Assembly: GCF_013416325.1 (NCBI RefSeq)
Contig: NZ_JACCGK010000001.1
Span: forward strand, 124,001-188,000
Source: Vreelandella sedimenti
Lineage (GTDB): Bacteria > Pseudomonadota > Gammaproteobacteria > Pseudomonadales > Halomonadaceae
Direction of reading: 5' to 3'
DNA: 64,000 nt
Under the pieces are notes generated by a model. The model did not search any database. It saw nothing but the letters and a program-made list of their open reading frames with translations, and was not told where the DNA came from. Numbering within the stretch: position 1 is the first letter of the stretch; the number at the start of each line of letters is the position of its first letter. Below, piece by piece: positions 45,283 through 54,313 of the stretch. Made by a program: the position numbers and the translations under genes.

Positions 45283-46191
45283 TCACTCCTTCTGGTTATC
45301 GCGGCTGTTCGAGAGACTGTCGATCAACAGGTTAGCGCCGACGGTTAATGAGCCAATCGCCAGTGCCGGGGCAATCACTGCCAGCGCCCCCTGGCTAAGA
45401 CCGCCGATGTTTTCACGCACCAGAGAGCCCAGGTCGGCGACCGGCGGCTGCACGCCCAGACCCAGAAAGCTCATGCCACTGAGCAGCAGGACGATAAACA
45501 CAAAGCGCATGCCCATATCGGTGAGCACGGGTTGGATCATGTTGGGAAAGATTTCCACAGCGGCGATGTACAGCCGTCCTTCTCCCCGGGTACTAGCGAC
45601 CTGCACGTACTCCAGGGTGGCGAGATTTTTGGCCAAGCTATGGGAAATGCGGAAAGAGCCCGGCGCATAGCTGAGCACTGCCGCCAGGATAAGCAGAGGA
45701 ATAGAGGTGCCAAAGGCGGACACCATCACCAGGGCCATCATTTTGCTGGGGATCGAGATGAGCGTGTCGAATACCCGGCGGATACTCTCTTCAAGCCAGT
45801 GCGGCAGTAACACTGTTAGCATGCCAAAGCCCGCCCCAACCAGAGTTGACAGTAACGCGGCCACCAGCGCCAGCCCCACGGTATAGCGCGCTCCTGTCAA
45901 TATACGGCTGAGCATATCGCGACCCATGTAGTCGGTGCCGAGCAGATGGGCAGCACTTGCCCCGCCGTATATCTGATCAGATACAAAGGCCCCCATTGGG
46001 TAGGGTGCAAACAGGGGCCCAAATATGGCCACTAATAGCCAGAAGCTAAATAAGCCAAGACCGATCCAGCGGGTTAGTTGCAACCGAGAACGATTGCGTT
46101 GTTTTGGTGAAGTAATCGGCAGGCGACTGCCCGCCATGGCATGTTGATGCGTGTTGCCCTTGGCGGATGGAATTACCTTGGTGTTATTCAT
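45283..46191 (-). CDS. Peptide/opine-type ABC transporter permease (DppC-like)
   Basis: A 302-residue inner-membrane protein with a cytoplasmic N-terminal tail of about 45 residues, then about six hydrophobic segments. The DppC/OppC N-terminal and coupling features include the GTDYMGRDMLSRILTGARYTVG segment near residue 92 and the EAA-like loop around YVQVASTRGEGRLYIAAVEIFPN near 200. The start overlaps the upstream permease stop by ATGA. It forms a heterodimer with the DppB-like protein. Confidence 0.88.
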   Translation of the reverse strand: MNNTKVIPSAKGNTHQHAMAGSRLPITSPKQRNRSRLQLTRWIGLGLFSFWLLVAIFGPLFAPYPMGAFVSDQIYGGASAAHLLGTDYMGRDMLSRILTGARYTVGLALVAALLSTLVGAGFGMLTVLLPHWLEESIRRVFDTLISIPSKMMALVMVSAFGTSIPLLILAAVLSYAPGSFRISHSLAKNLATLEYVQVASTRGEGRLYIAAVEIFPNMIQPVLTDMGMRFVFIVLLLSGMSFLGLGVQPPVADLGSLVRENIGGLSQGALAVIAPALAIGSLTVGANLLIDSLSNSRDNQKE

Positions 46192-47144
46192 CGGTTTCTC
46201 AGCCTCGGGTTAGAGAGGATCGCGCACAGGTCGGCCAGCATGACCAGCAGCAGATAAGCGCCGCAAAAGATCATGGCGCAGGCCTGTACCAGGGCGAGAT
46301 CCCGGTTGGAAACCGCATCGACCATTAAGCTGGCGATGCCTGGATAGTTGAAGATGGTTTCGACAATAATGACGCCACCGAGCAGGTACGAAAGACTCAG
46401 CGCCACTGCGTTGGCAATCGGGCCGACGGCGTTAGGCAGCGCATGACGCAGCACGCGCCGCATGGGCGGAACGCCTTTGAGCCGCGCCATCTCAACGTAA
46501 GCGCTGTCGAGTTGGTCGATTAAAGCGGCTCGGGTCATACGCGCCATTTGAGCAATTAATACGCTACACAGGGTGAGCACCGGCATGGCGTAAACTTTCA
46601 TAAAGGCGCCGAAACTGTCGACGGTGGAGACATAGGAGAGTGCCGGTAACCAGCCGAGTTGCACGGCAAAAATCAGCACCGCCAGGGTGGCGACCAGAAA
46701 CTCGGGTACCGCCACCATCGACAGGGTGATCAGGTTCAGGGTGCGGTCAAGCACGCCACCCCGGCGCATGGCGGCAGCGATACCCATAGTCAGCGCCACA
46801 GGGACAGAGATAGCGGTGGTAATCGCGGCTAGCAGTAACGAATTGGGGAGCCGGTCATTGACCAACTGTATGACATCCACGCCATTGCTAGCGGAGCGGC
46901 CCAGGTCGCCGGTGGCAAAGCCACTCAGCCACTGCCAGTAGCGCAGTAAGGGCGGCTGATTAAGGCCTAGCTGGGCACGCAGCGCCTCCACCTGTTCCGG
47001 GGTGGCAAACTGCCCCAGCACCTGCTGGGCGGTATCGCCTGGCAGCAGCGAGGTAATCGCAAAGATCACCAGCGATACCAGCAGCAGGGTAATAAGACTG
47101 GAGGCCAAGCGACCTAGCACCAGTCCAAAGAGAGAGTCGCGCAT
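46188..47144 (-). CDS. Peptide/opine-type ABC transporter permease (DppB-like)
   Basis: A 318-residue inner-membrane protein. The DppB/OppB hallmark N-terminal helix (RLASSLITLLLVSLVIFAITSLLPGD) is followed by ALRAQLGLNQPPLLRYWQWL, and the coupling loop is YVEMARLKGVPPMRRVLRHALPNA near residue 215. A TTG at 47162 would add six residues, but GGAGA sits between it and the ATG at 47144, which is therefore preferred. A complex hairpin lies between this gene and the binding-protein gene upstream. Confidence 0.88.
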   Translation of the reverse strand: MRDSLFGLVLGRLASSLITLLLVSLVIFAITSLLPGDTAQQVLGQFATPEQVEALRAQLGLNQPPLLRYWQWLSGFATGDLGRSASNGVDVIQLVNDRLPNSLLLAAITTAISVPVALTMGIAAAMRRGGVLDRTLNLITLSMVAVPEFLVATLAVLIFAVQLGWLPALSYVSTVDSFGAFMKVYAMPVLTLCSVLIAQMARMTRAALIDQLDSAYVEMARLKGVPPMRRVLRHALPNAVGPIANAVALSLSYLLGGVIIVETIFNYPGIASLMVDAVSNRDLALVQACAMIFCGAYLLLVMLADLCAILSNPRLRNR

Positions 47145-47163
47145 CTTTCTTCTCCGGCTCAAG

Positions 47164-47222
47164 GGCCATGTTGATCATCACCAGGGTAGAAATTAAACGC
47201 CCTGGTGATGATGTCCATGGCC
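47164..47222. terminator. Two-tier intercistronic hairpin after the opine/peptide binding-protein gene
   Basis: An outer 7-bp stem (GGCCATG with CATGGCC) encloses a symmetric 5/5 internal loop and an inner 11-bp stem (CATCACCAGGG with CCCTGGTGATG) with a 13-nt loop. It lies between the binding-protein stop and the first permease gene. There is no T-run, so a stabiliser or attenuator role is likely. Confidence 0.65.
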
Positions 47223-47248
47223 TGTGATCACAGTAGGGAGAGCAGGAA

Positions 47249-48889
47249 TTAGCCTTTCCACCAGATATGCTCGGCGAACATATAGCCCATGAAGCTGCCC
47301 AGGGGGACGGTGCGATCCATCCCGCCAATGCGCCCATCAAAGCCTTCGATGCTGCTTAGGAAGACGGGGATGCCGATGCCGCCCTCTTCATGAATCATGG
47401 TCTGCATATCGGCATACATCTGCTTGCGGGTGGCCTCATCGGGTTCACCTCGGGAGGCAATCACCAGTTGATCGAACTGCTCGTTCTGCCAGCCGGATTC
47501 GTTCCAGGCAGCGCTGGAGAGGAAGAACTGGGAGAGCAAAATATTCGCCGTGGGGCGCGGGTTGATATTGCCGAACCCAAGTGGGTGCTTCATCCAGTGG
47601 TTCGACCAGTAGCCGTCGGAGGGAACCCGGTTGATATTCAGGTTAAGCCCTGCCTGTGCCGCGGACTGCTGGAGTAGCACGGCCATATCTTCCGACGAGG
47701 AAGCCGCAGGCGACGCCACCAGCGGTACTGTTGCTCCACTAACCCCCGCCTTGGCAAGCAAGGAGGCGGCCCGCTCCGGGTCGTACTCGCGCTGGGGTAA
47801 CCCATCGAAGTGGTAGGGGGAACTGGAGATAATCGGCTGATCGTTGGCAACCTCGCCATAGCCGCGCAGGGCGACGCGTTTGATCTGCTCGCGGTCGAAG
47901 AGGTACTTCATCGCCTCGCGGAATTCGGGGCGACTGGTGGGCTGTTGGTCAAAGCGCATGACAAGGTCGGTGTAGTTACCGGCGTTCGTCGCTTTTACCT
48001 GATAGCCGTCACTGGTTTTCAAGCGCTCTGCGGAGTTGCCACTGACTTCATTGATCATCTGCACATCGCCAGAGAGCAGTGCATTGACCCGTGACGATTC
48101 GTCGCTAATCCCCACCACCTCGATGGAATCCAGGTAGGGATAGCCATCGCGCCAGTAGTTCTCATTCCGAACGCCGATCGAACGCACGCCGGGGGTAAAC
48201 TCTTGACACTTAAAGGCGCCGGTACCCAGCCCTTTCGAGAAGTCGGTGGTTCCATCGGCCACAATCACTAGGTGCGAAACGGCCAGGATAGAGGGCAACT
48301 CGATATTGGGCGAGGAGAGGTTGAGCTCGACACGCTGATCATCCAGGGCCCTGATACTGTCGATTTGCTCGACCATGGAGGCGACCTTTGAACCGGTGGC
48401 AGGGTCTTTATGACGCATGATCGAAAAGATCACATCCTGGGGTGTCAGTGGTTTGCCATCGTGGAAGGTAACGCCGCGCCGCAGGGTAAAGATCCAGTGG
48501 CTGCCGTTATCGGTATTCTCAAACGACTCCGCCAGGCAGGGCTGGGGCGTCAGATCTTCATCGTATTGGGTTAGGCCGTTATAAAACATGTAGGCGCGGA
48601 CATAGTCGATGGCCGTCGCCCCTAAGGCGGGATCCAGGGTGTCTTTCGTGGACGCCGAGTGTGCCGCGACGCGAATACTGCCGCCGTACTGGGGTGTTGC
48701 GCTTTCGCTGTCCGCCGCCCAAGCTGAAGAGAAACCGGGAAAGGCGCCAGACGCGGCGGCAAAGACACCCGCCGCGCCAATAACTTTCATGGCCTCGCGT
48801 CGAGACAGCCCGCGCTGCATGGCGTTGTAAACCTGCATGCTTTGTTCGGGAGAAACAAACAGATCATTAGGATTTTTTTCACGTGTCAT
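47249..48889 (-). CDS. Family 5 (peptide/opine/nickel) ABC transporter substrate-binding protein, Tat signal
   Basis: A 546-residue exported protein. LSRREAMKVIGAAGVFAAAS (about residues 28-47) is a twin-arginine signal after a cytoplasmic leader, so it is exported folded, unusual but known for this family. The mature part shows the SBP_bac_5 pattern: RVAAHSASTKDTLDPALGAT, then FHDGKPLTPQDVIFSIMRH, and VKATNAGNYTDLVMRFDQ. The frame extends to 48961; the ATG at 48889 has GGAGAAGG upstream. It opens the leftward transporter operon, with tandem repeats in its promoter region. Substrate unknown. Confidence 0.87.
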   Translation of the reverse strand: MTREKNPNDLFVSPEQSMQVYNAMQRGLSRREAMKVIGAAGVFAAASGAFPGFSSAWAADSESATPQYGGSIRVAAHSASTKDTLDPALGATAIDYVRAYMFYNGLTQYDEDLTPQPCLAESFENTDNGSHWIFTLRRGVTFHDGKPLTPQDVIFSIMRHKDPATGSKVASMVEQIDSIRALDDQRVELNLSSPNIELPSILAVSHLVIVADGTTDFSKGLGTGAFKCQEFTPGVRSIGVRNENYWRDGYPYLDSIEVVGISDESSRVNALLSGDVQMINEVSGNSAERLKTSDGYQVKATNAGNYTDLVMRFDQQPTSRPEFREAMKYLFDREQIKRVALRGYGEVANDQPIISSSPYHFDGLPQREYDPERAASLLAKAGVSGATVPLVASPAASSSEDMAVLLQQSAAQAGLNLNINRVPSDGYWSNHWMKHPLGFGNINPRPTANILLSQFFLSSAAWNESGWQNEQFDQLVIASRGEPDEATRKQMYADMQTMIHEEGGIGIPVFLSSIEGFDGRIGGMDRTVPLGSFMGYMFAEHIWWKG

Positions 48890-48966
48890 AAGCCTTCTCC
48901 TTACTGCGATTAAGTGTTTTTGTGAGTCTGGCAGCGCGTGCTTAGCTTTTTTTATAGCCATTTCTG

Positions 48967-49029
48967 TTAGTGGCTGTTTTTGTTAATAGCTGTCTTATTA
49001 ATAGCTGTTTTGATTAGTCGCTCTCTTGG
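48967..49029. repeat. Four imperfect tandem repeats (15-16 bp) upstream of the binding-protein gene
   Basis: Units TTAGTGGCTGTTTTTG, TTAATAGCTGTCTTA, TTAATAGCTGTTTTGA and TTAGTCGCTCTCTTGG follow each other without gaps. They lie 78-140 bp before the ABC binding-protein start, in the only long spacer of this operon, and could be an array of regulator sites or a slippage-derived repeat. Confidence 0.55.
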
Positions 49030-49066
49030 TGTGTCTTGTTAGCAATGTGCGGGCTAGGATGGTGGC

Positions 49067-50341
49067 TTAATGCAATCGATCCTGTAGTCGGTACCAACTG
49101 CCCACCAGGGGTAAAAACCACGGTTTTCCAAAATGACCGGGGATAGCTGGCCACTTGGTGTCCTGCCAAGGATGGTTTTGGCGGTTGCCCAGGATAACGT
49201 CGCCAAGCACATGCCCCATATGCACCGACATCTGTACCCCATGGCCGCTATAGCCCATGGCGTAGTACATGCCGTTGTGCTGTCCTGCATGGGGAAACCG
49301 GTCTTTGCTCATATCGACCAAACCACCCCAGCAGTAGTCGAGACGCACCCCTTTCAGTTGGGGAAAGGCCTCTTCCAGCCCCCGGCGCAGTATCTCGCCG
49401 CTTTTGGCATCCGATTGGCTACCGGACATGGCAAAACGAGCCCGCCCGCCAAACAGCAGCCGGTTATCGGCGGTAAGGCGGAAGTAGTGACCGACAATGC
49501 GACTGGTGACATAAGAGCGCCGCTGGGGAAGAAACTGGGCACACTGCGCTGCTGAAAGAGGCTCGGTGACGACGATAAAACTACCCACCGGTACCAGACG
49601 GCGGCGAAACCAGCTCAGCGGGCCTGTTTGCGATGCGCCGGTGGCCAGTAGTACGTTTTCGGCGCGAATATCGCCACTGGGTGTGCCTAATCGATACGCT
49701 GATTTCTCACGGGTTAAGCGGGTCATCGGCGTATGCTCAAAAAGATGCGCGCCATGACTGGCCGCCGCTTCGGCTAAGCCGATGCCAAAGCGGCCCATAT
49801 GCATTTGGCCACCGTTATGTTGCAGCAGTCCGCCATAATAGAGCGGCGAATCGACCTCCTCTCTAACGGCGGTTGCGGAGAGCATCTCTACGCCGCTATC
49901 CACATCACGGCGAATGGCGTCGCAGGTGCGCGCAAGTTTGTCGTAGTGTTCCGGCTTAGCCGCCAGTTTTAGCTTGCCGTGGCGCAGGTAGTCGCAGTTA
50001 ATGGTCTCTTCGGCAATCACCTGCTCGACGCTGGAGACTGCCTCGGCGTAGGTGGTGTAGTGGGCAATCGCCCGCTCGCGGCCAAATTGTTCGACCAGAC
50101 TGGCGTAGTCTTGGGCCACGCCGGTGTTGCACTGGCCGCCATTGCGCCCTGAAGCTTCACCAATGAGTTGGCTCGCCTCCAGTAGCGCTACACGGGCACC
50201 GCCTCGGGCTAGCGTGCGGGCAGCGGATAGCCCGGTAAAACCACCGCCAACCACTGCAACATCGTAGTGCTCTTGAGTGAATGCCTGCTGGCCCGCGCTA
50301 AAGGTGGGAGCCGTGGACAGCCAATAGGAGTTTAGTTGCAT
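49067..50341 (-). CDS. FAD-dependent amine oxidoreductase (PuuB/DadA-like)
   Basis: A 424-residue flavoprotein. The FAD motif is VAVVGGGFTGLSAARTLARGG near residue 28, followed by EASGRNGGQCNTG, the pattern of gamma-glutamylputrescine oxidase and related amine oxidases. The C-terminal YAMGYSGHGVQMSVHMGHVLGD segment closes the FAD site. The frame extends to 50467, but the ATG at 50341 has AGGAG upstream. With an aldehyde dehydrogenase and GabT/GabD nearby, it may produce an aldehyde from an N-substituted amine or amino acid; PuuA and PuuD are absent, so the standard Puu pathway is not complete here. Confidence 0.83.
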   Translation of the reverse strand: MQLNSYWLSTAPTFSAGQQAFTQEHYDVAVVGGGFTGLSAARTLARGGARVALLEASQLIGEASGRNGGQCNTGVAQDYASLVEQFGRERAIAHYTTYAEAVSSVEQVIAEETINCDYLRHGKLKLAAKPEHYDKLARTCDAIRRDVDSGVEMLSATAVREEVDSPLYYGGLLQHNGGQMHMGRFGIGLAEAAASHGAHLFEHTPMTRLTREKSAYRLGTPSGDIRAENVLLATGASQTGPLSWFRRRLVPVGSFIVVTEPLSAAQCAQFLPQRRSYVTSRIVGHYFRLTADNRLLFGGRARFAMSGSQSDAKSGEILRRGLEEAFPQLKGVRLDYCWGGLVDMSKDRFPHAGQHNGMYYAMGYSGHGVQMSVHMGHVLGDVILGNRQNHPWQDTKWPAIPGHFGKPWFLPLVGSWYRLQDRLH

Positions 50342-50375
50342 GGGCGACTCCTGCACGGTTCGCGCAACAGACGGC

Positions 50376-51050
50376 TTAAAGACCGACGAGTGCTGGCAAG
50401 TCGCGGATATCGTTAATTTTGGTGGCCCCATAGCCGTCGCAATAGGGTTCGTGATTGCGTGCCACAAAGGCTTTATTCTTAATACCCATTAGATGGGCTG
50501 AAATAAGGTCGTAGCGGAAACTTGATGAAACGTGCAGAAGCTCATCAGGGTGGCAGTCCAAGCTATCGATCATGGCTTCGAAGGCGGCTAAACGGGGCTT
50601 ATAGACTTTGAACGTATCGGCAGTGAAAACCTTGTGAAAAGGCACCTCAAGCTTTTGCACGTTAGCCATGATTTGGCTGTCATCGGCGTTGGAGTAAATC
50701 ACCAGGGGGATTTTGTCGGCAATTTTCGCCAGTCCCTTAATCACGTCTGGGTGCGGGCCCCAGGTGGGTACGGCCTGGTAATACAGCATGCCTTCGTTGT
50801 CACGGTATTCGATGCCCCAACGTTTGCAGGTGCGTTCAAGCGCCGCGCAGAGAATCTCAGCGTAGGGCTTCCACTCGCCGAGCACTTCGTCATAACGGTA
50901 GGCGCCAAAGTCTTGTACGAAACGTTCCATGCGTTCTGCATCAGGGATACGATCGGCAAAAATTTCGCGCGTCATGCGCCCCATCTGGAAGTTGGTGAGT
51001 GTGCCGTAACAATCAAAGGTGATGTACTTAGGGCGCATAATCTCGCTCAT
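50376..51050 (-). CDS. Haloacid dehalogenase, type II-like
   Basis: A 224-residue HAD protein with motif I FDCYGTLTNFQ (Asp nucleophile, residue 10), motif II VIYSNADD (Ser near 120), a lysine in VYKPRLAAF near residue 150, and the end motif VSSSFRYDLISAHLMGIKNKAFVAR. These fit L-2-haloacid dehalogenase relatives, which replace a 2-halogen or act on related 2-substituted acids. The terminal NxxD is RYD here. GAGG lies upstream of the ATG. It sits between two FAD oxidoreductase genes on the same strand, so its substrate is probably an intermediate of that pathway and not a halogenated acid; this is inference. Confidence 0.8.
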   Translation of the reverse strand: MSEIMRPKYITFDCYGTLTNFQMGRMTREIFADRIPDAERMERFVQDFGAYRYDEVLGEWKPYAEILCAALERTCKRWGIEYRDNEGMLYYQAVPTWGPHPDVIKGLAKIADKIPLVIYSNADDSQIMANVQKLEVPFHKVFTADTFKVYKPRLAAFEAMIDSLDCHPDELLHVSSSFRYDLISAHLMGIKNKAFVARNHEPYCDGYGATKINDIRDLPALVGL

Positions 51051-51218
51051 GTTGTTTGATCCTCTTTTGTCATCATCGTGGTGGTGGGAGAGTTCTTAGC
51101 GCAGCCACTCATTTCATTACAGCATTCTCGAGCAGGCGCCAGACGCTGAAAGTGCGCGCCTGACTAACACAAACGCGCTTTTTTTTTGGCCCATGCAGCA
51201 CACAATGCGGCGGCCCAT

Positions 51219-52550
51219 TTACATCATTTCTGGCTGGCGGATACGACTGCCATCGGAGAAACGTTTGATGTGGTAAGGGAGGGGATTAACCACCGGCGCG
51301 GAATTGGTGGCTAAATCAGCCGCTAACCGGCCGGCCCCCGGGCCAATGCCAAAGCCGTGGCCGCTAAAGCCAGCGGCGACGATAAAGCCGGGGATGGCAT
51401 CCACCGGGGAGATGATCGGTATCATATCCGGCGTGGTATCGATCATGCCGGCCCAGGCGCGGGCAATATGGACACCTTTGAGCGCCGGGTACTCGGCCTG
51501 CAGGGCAGCCAGGGCAGCACGTGCCTGAGGAATGTCAGGGGTGGGGTCAAGCACGCGCTGGCGCTCAAACGGCGATACCTGATCAAACTGCCAGCTACCC
51601 GCCGCTTCTGGCCCATTGAAGAAAGACGCGCCAATGCGGATTTGCAGCTTTTTGGCTAATTTGCTTCGGTAGGCGGCGTAGAATTTGCTCGCATAGCGAA
51701 TCCCTTGGGGGCTGATTTCCACCCGGCCAAGCCCTGGCAGCGCCAAGGTGTAGCTGCCATCCAGGCGGCGGCGCAGTGCGACCTTGGGGGTGATCAGACA
51801 GCCCGGTGTGACCTCCGGCGCGGCGGTGGTTTGCAGTGCGGTGCCCATGATATTGGCCGAAGGTAGCTCAACGCCGTGGCGACGGCAGAAGCGAGAACTC
51901 CAGGCCCCGCCTGCACAGATGACCGTCGAGGCTTTGATCAATCCGTGCTCCGTCCAAACGCCGCCCACACGCCCGTCATGCAGGTCCAGGCCGCGCACCG
52001 CACAGTTTTGGTGAAGGTAGGCGCCGTGTTCACGGGCCCCAGTAGCGATGGCCGAGCAGGCCATCGAGGGCTCGGCCTGGGCATCGCTGGGCGACCAGAC
52101 GCCACCAATGCAGGTTGAGGTAGTGCCAGGCGCCCGCTCACGGGCTTCTTCGGCACTCAACATATGGCTGGTAAAGCCCTGTTCCTGGGCCTGTTGCCCC
52201 CACGCCTCCCATTTAGCAAGGCTAGCTTGGCTATCGGTGGTGTAAACAATGCCGTTGCGACGAAACCCCACGTCGCGCCCAATCTCGGTGGAGAACGCTT
52301 GCCAACGATCGAGGCTATACATGGCTAGCGGCAGTTCGAACATATCGCGATTCTGCTGGCGTACCCAGCCCCAGTTGCGGCTTGATTGCTCAGCGCCGAT
52401 AAGCCCCTTCTCCAGCAGCGCCACCGATACCCCTTGGCGAGCCAACTCATAGGCGGCGGTCGTCCCCACAATGCCGCCACCGATAACCACCACATCAACC
52501 TGTTCGGGCAGGGCAGGAGAGTCGTGCACGGCGTCTACGTTGATAAACAT
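51219..52550 (-). CDS. FAD-dependent amino-acid/opine oxidoreductase (DadA/OoxB-like)
   Basis: A 443-residue DAO-family flavoprotein. The FAD motif is VVVIGGGIVGTTAAYELARQG near residue 20, and a SSRNWGWVRQQNRD segment follows near 57. AWAGMIDTTPDMIPIIS and AAGFSGHGFGIGPGAGRLAADL near the C-terminus are typical of D-amino-acid dehydrogenase and octopine/nopaline oxidase-type B subunits. GAGG lies upstream of the ATG. It is the second FAD oxidase of the block; together with the peptide/opine-type transporter it suggests import and oxidative cleavage of an N-substituted amino acid. Substrate not determinable. Confidence 0.82.
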   Translation of the reverse strand: MFINVDAVHDSPALPEQVDVVVIGGGIVGTTAAYELARQGVSVALLEKGLIGAEQSSRNWGWVRQQNRDMFELPLAMYSLDRWQAFSTEIGRDVGFRRNGIVYTTDSQASLAKWEAWGQQAQEQGFTSHMLSAEEARERAPGTTSTCIGGVWSPSDAQAEPSMACSAIATGAREHGAYLHQNCAVRGLDLHDGRVGGVWTEHGLIKASTVICAGGAWSSRFCRRHGVELPSANIMGTALQTTAAPEVTPGCLITPKVALRRRLDGSYTLALPGLGRVEISPQGIRYASKFYAAYRSKLAKKLQIRIGASFFNGPEAAGSWQFDQVSPFERQRVLDPTPDIPQARAALAALQAEYPALKGVHIARAWAGMIDTTPDMIPIISPVDAIPGFIVAAGFSGHGFGIGPGAGRLAADLATNSAPVVNPLPYHIKRFSDGSRIRQPEMM

Positions 52551-52602
52551 GCTTGCTACCTCTATTTGGTAGATAAAGTAACCATCGAATTCGCTGCGTC
52601 AC

Positions 52603-54078
52603 TCACTGGTCGAGATCAATCAGCACGCTTTTGTGCTGCAGGCAGGCGTCAAAGGCGGCACGGCCTAGATCACGGCCTACGCCTGAGCGCTTATAGCCGC
52701 CAGTGGGCAGAATGTAGTCGTTGCTGCGGCCGTAACGGTTAACCCATACCGTGCCCGCCGAAAGTCTGCGCACTGTGCGCAGCGCGCGCCCCAGGTCAGC
52801 GGTATGAATGCCAGCTGCTAAGCCGTAAACATCGTGCTCGGCCAGCGCTAACGCCTCCTCTTCACTCTCGAAGGTTTGAATGGTCAGCACCGGACCGAAG
52901 ATTTCTTCCTCCACGGCGGGATTGTGGCGGTCGTTCGTATGCAGCAGGGTGGGTTGGTAAAAGTGGCCGCCATCATTGCGTTCAAAGCGCTCTCCACCGC
53001 CCAGCAATTCAGCGCCCGCCTCGCGGGAGCGTGCCACAATGGATTCAATGCGGGTCAACTGGGTAGCGGAAATAATCGGTGAAAACCAACCACCTGTTTG
53101 CCAGGTAGGGCCAGGGGTGAGGGCGTTAAAATGCTTGCTCAAGCGCTCAATCATGGGCTCCAACAGTTCGTGTTGGATCAATAGCCGTGAGCCTGCGACG
53201 CATACTTGCCCAGCGTTGCCGGTAATCGCCGCAGCGAGGGTTTTAGCGGTGCGATCAATATCCGGGATATCGGCAAACACCAGTTGCGGGCTCTTGCCAC
53301 CTAGCTCCAGGGTGACCGGCTTGGGTCCGGTTTCTGCACAGGCGCCCATGATGGTGCGCCCTGTCACCGTTGAGCCGGTGAAGGTGACCTTGGCCACATA
53401 GGGGTGACGGCATAGCGCGTCGCCGGTCACGGGGCCATTGCCTTGAATGACGTTGAACACACCTGGAGGCATGCCCGCCTTAATGGCTAACTCGGCCAGC
53501 CGCACGGCGGTGAAAGGGGTCATCTCGGAGGGTTTGAGCACCACTGTGTTGCCTGCGGCCAAAGCGGGGGCGACTTTCCAGCAGGTCATGCTGAGGGGAA
53601 AATTCCAGGGCGCGATGGCCCCGACGACGCCCAACGGCTCGGCAATCTGCATACCCAGATGGTCGTGGGCGGTCGCTGCTACCTCGCCGCCGTGCTTGTC
53701 GGCGAATTCCGCAAAGAAGCGAATGCCCTCAGCGGTGTAGGGCACATCCCAGGCCCGGGTCTGATCAATCGGCCGGGTGGAGCCGAGGGATTCCAGCGGG
53801 GCGAGATAGTCAATATCGGCCTCAATCAGGTCTGCCCAGCGGCGCATGATGCGTGCCCGCTCCCGCGGCGCGCAGCGTGACCAGTCGCCGCGCACAAACG
53901 CTTGGTGAGCACTGGTGACGGCATCATCGACGCGATTGGCATCGGCCATGGGCAGTTCGGCATAAACGGCGCCGTCGGAGGGGCGGGATACGCTGAGCGC
54001 GCTGGGGTCAGTTACGCGCTGTCCCTGAATAAAGTGCGCACAGGGCAAGGCAATGCGGGCAGGATCGAAACTTGGCAT
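52603..54078 (-). CDS. NAD-dependent aldehyde dehydrogenase (betaine-/aminobutyraldehyde-type)
   Basis: A 491-residue aldehyde dehydrogenase. NAD loop GVVGAIAPWNFPLSMTCWK lies near residue 153, FTGSTVTGRTIM near 230, catalytic glutamate in LELGGKSPQLVFAD near 253, and catalytic cysteine in NAGQVCVAGSRL near 287. Similar enzymes (PuuC-like, BetB-like) oxidise amino- or betaine-type aldehydes. It is the most upstream gene of the leftward FAD-HAD-FAD-ALDH run and plausibly removes the aldehyde produced by the oxidases. Confidence 0.87.
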   Translation of the reverse strand: MPSFDPARIALPCAHFIQGQRVTDPSALSVSRPSDGAVYAELPMADANRVDDAVTSAHQAFVRGDWSRCAPRERARIMRRWADLIEADIDYLAPLESLGSTRPIDQTRAWDVPYTAEGIRFFAEFADKHGGEVAATAHDHLGMQIAEPLGVVGAIAPWNFPLSMTCWKVAPALAAGNTVVLKPSEMTPFTAVRLAELAIKAGMPPGVFNVIQGNGPVTGDALCRHPYVAKVTFTGSTVTGRTIMGACAETGPKPVTLELGGKSPQLVFADIPDIDRTAKTLAAAITGNAGQVCVAGSRLLIQHELLEPMIERLSKHFNALTPGPTWQTGGWFSPIISATQLTRIESIVARSREAGAELLGGGERFERNDGGHFYQPTLLHTNDRHNPAVEEEIFGPVLTIQTFESEEEALALAEHDVYGLAAGIHTADLGRALRTVRRLSAGTVWVNRYGRSNDYILPTGGYKRSGVGRDLGRAAFDACLQHKSVLIDLDQ

Positions 54079-54243
54079 GAGAGTCCTTGAAGGTAGTCCA
54101 ATAGTATTTTCGTTTAGCTACCATCCTAGGTCGGATGACCCAGCATGGGGTGCTGAGTACAGGGCGTTTGGGCGCAGGTGATGCGCTCACCTATAGCAGT
54201 GACGGTTAAATCTGCTGAATTGCGCAAAGCGACCTTTACGACG

Positions 54244-54258
54244 TGGCACAGCGCTTGC
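54244..54258 (+). promoter_or_regulatory. Possible sigma-54 promoter before the GNAT-amidohydrolase pair
   Basis: TGGCACAGCGCTTGC fits the -24/-12 consensus (TGGCAC-N5-TTGC) with exact GG-N10-GC spacing. It lies 56 bp before the GNAT start codon. No clear NtrC-type enhancer was found in the 235-bp spacer, and the match rests on one site. Confidence 0.45.
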
Positions 54259-54313
54259 GCGAGTGCCAAAGTAGCGGCAAACCGATCAACCCCAGCGCAA
54301 GGAAAATAGTGCG

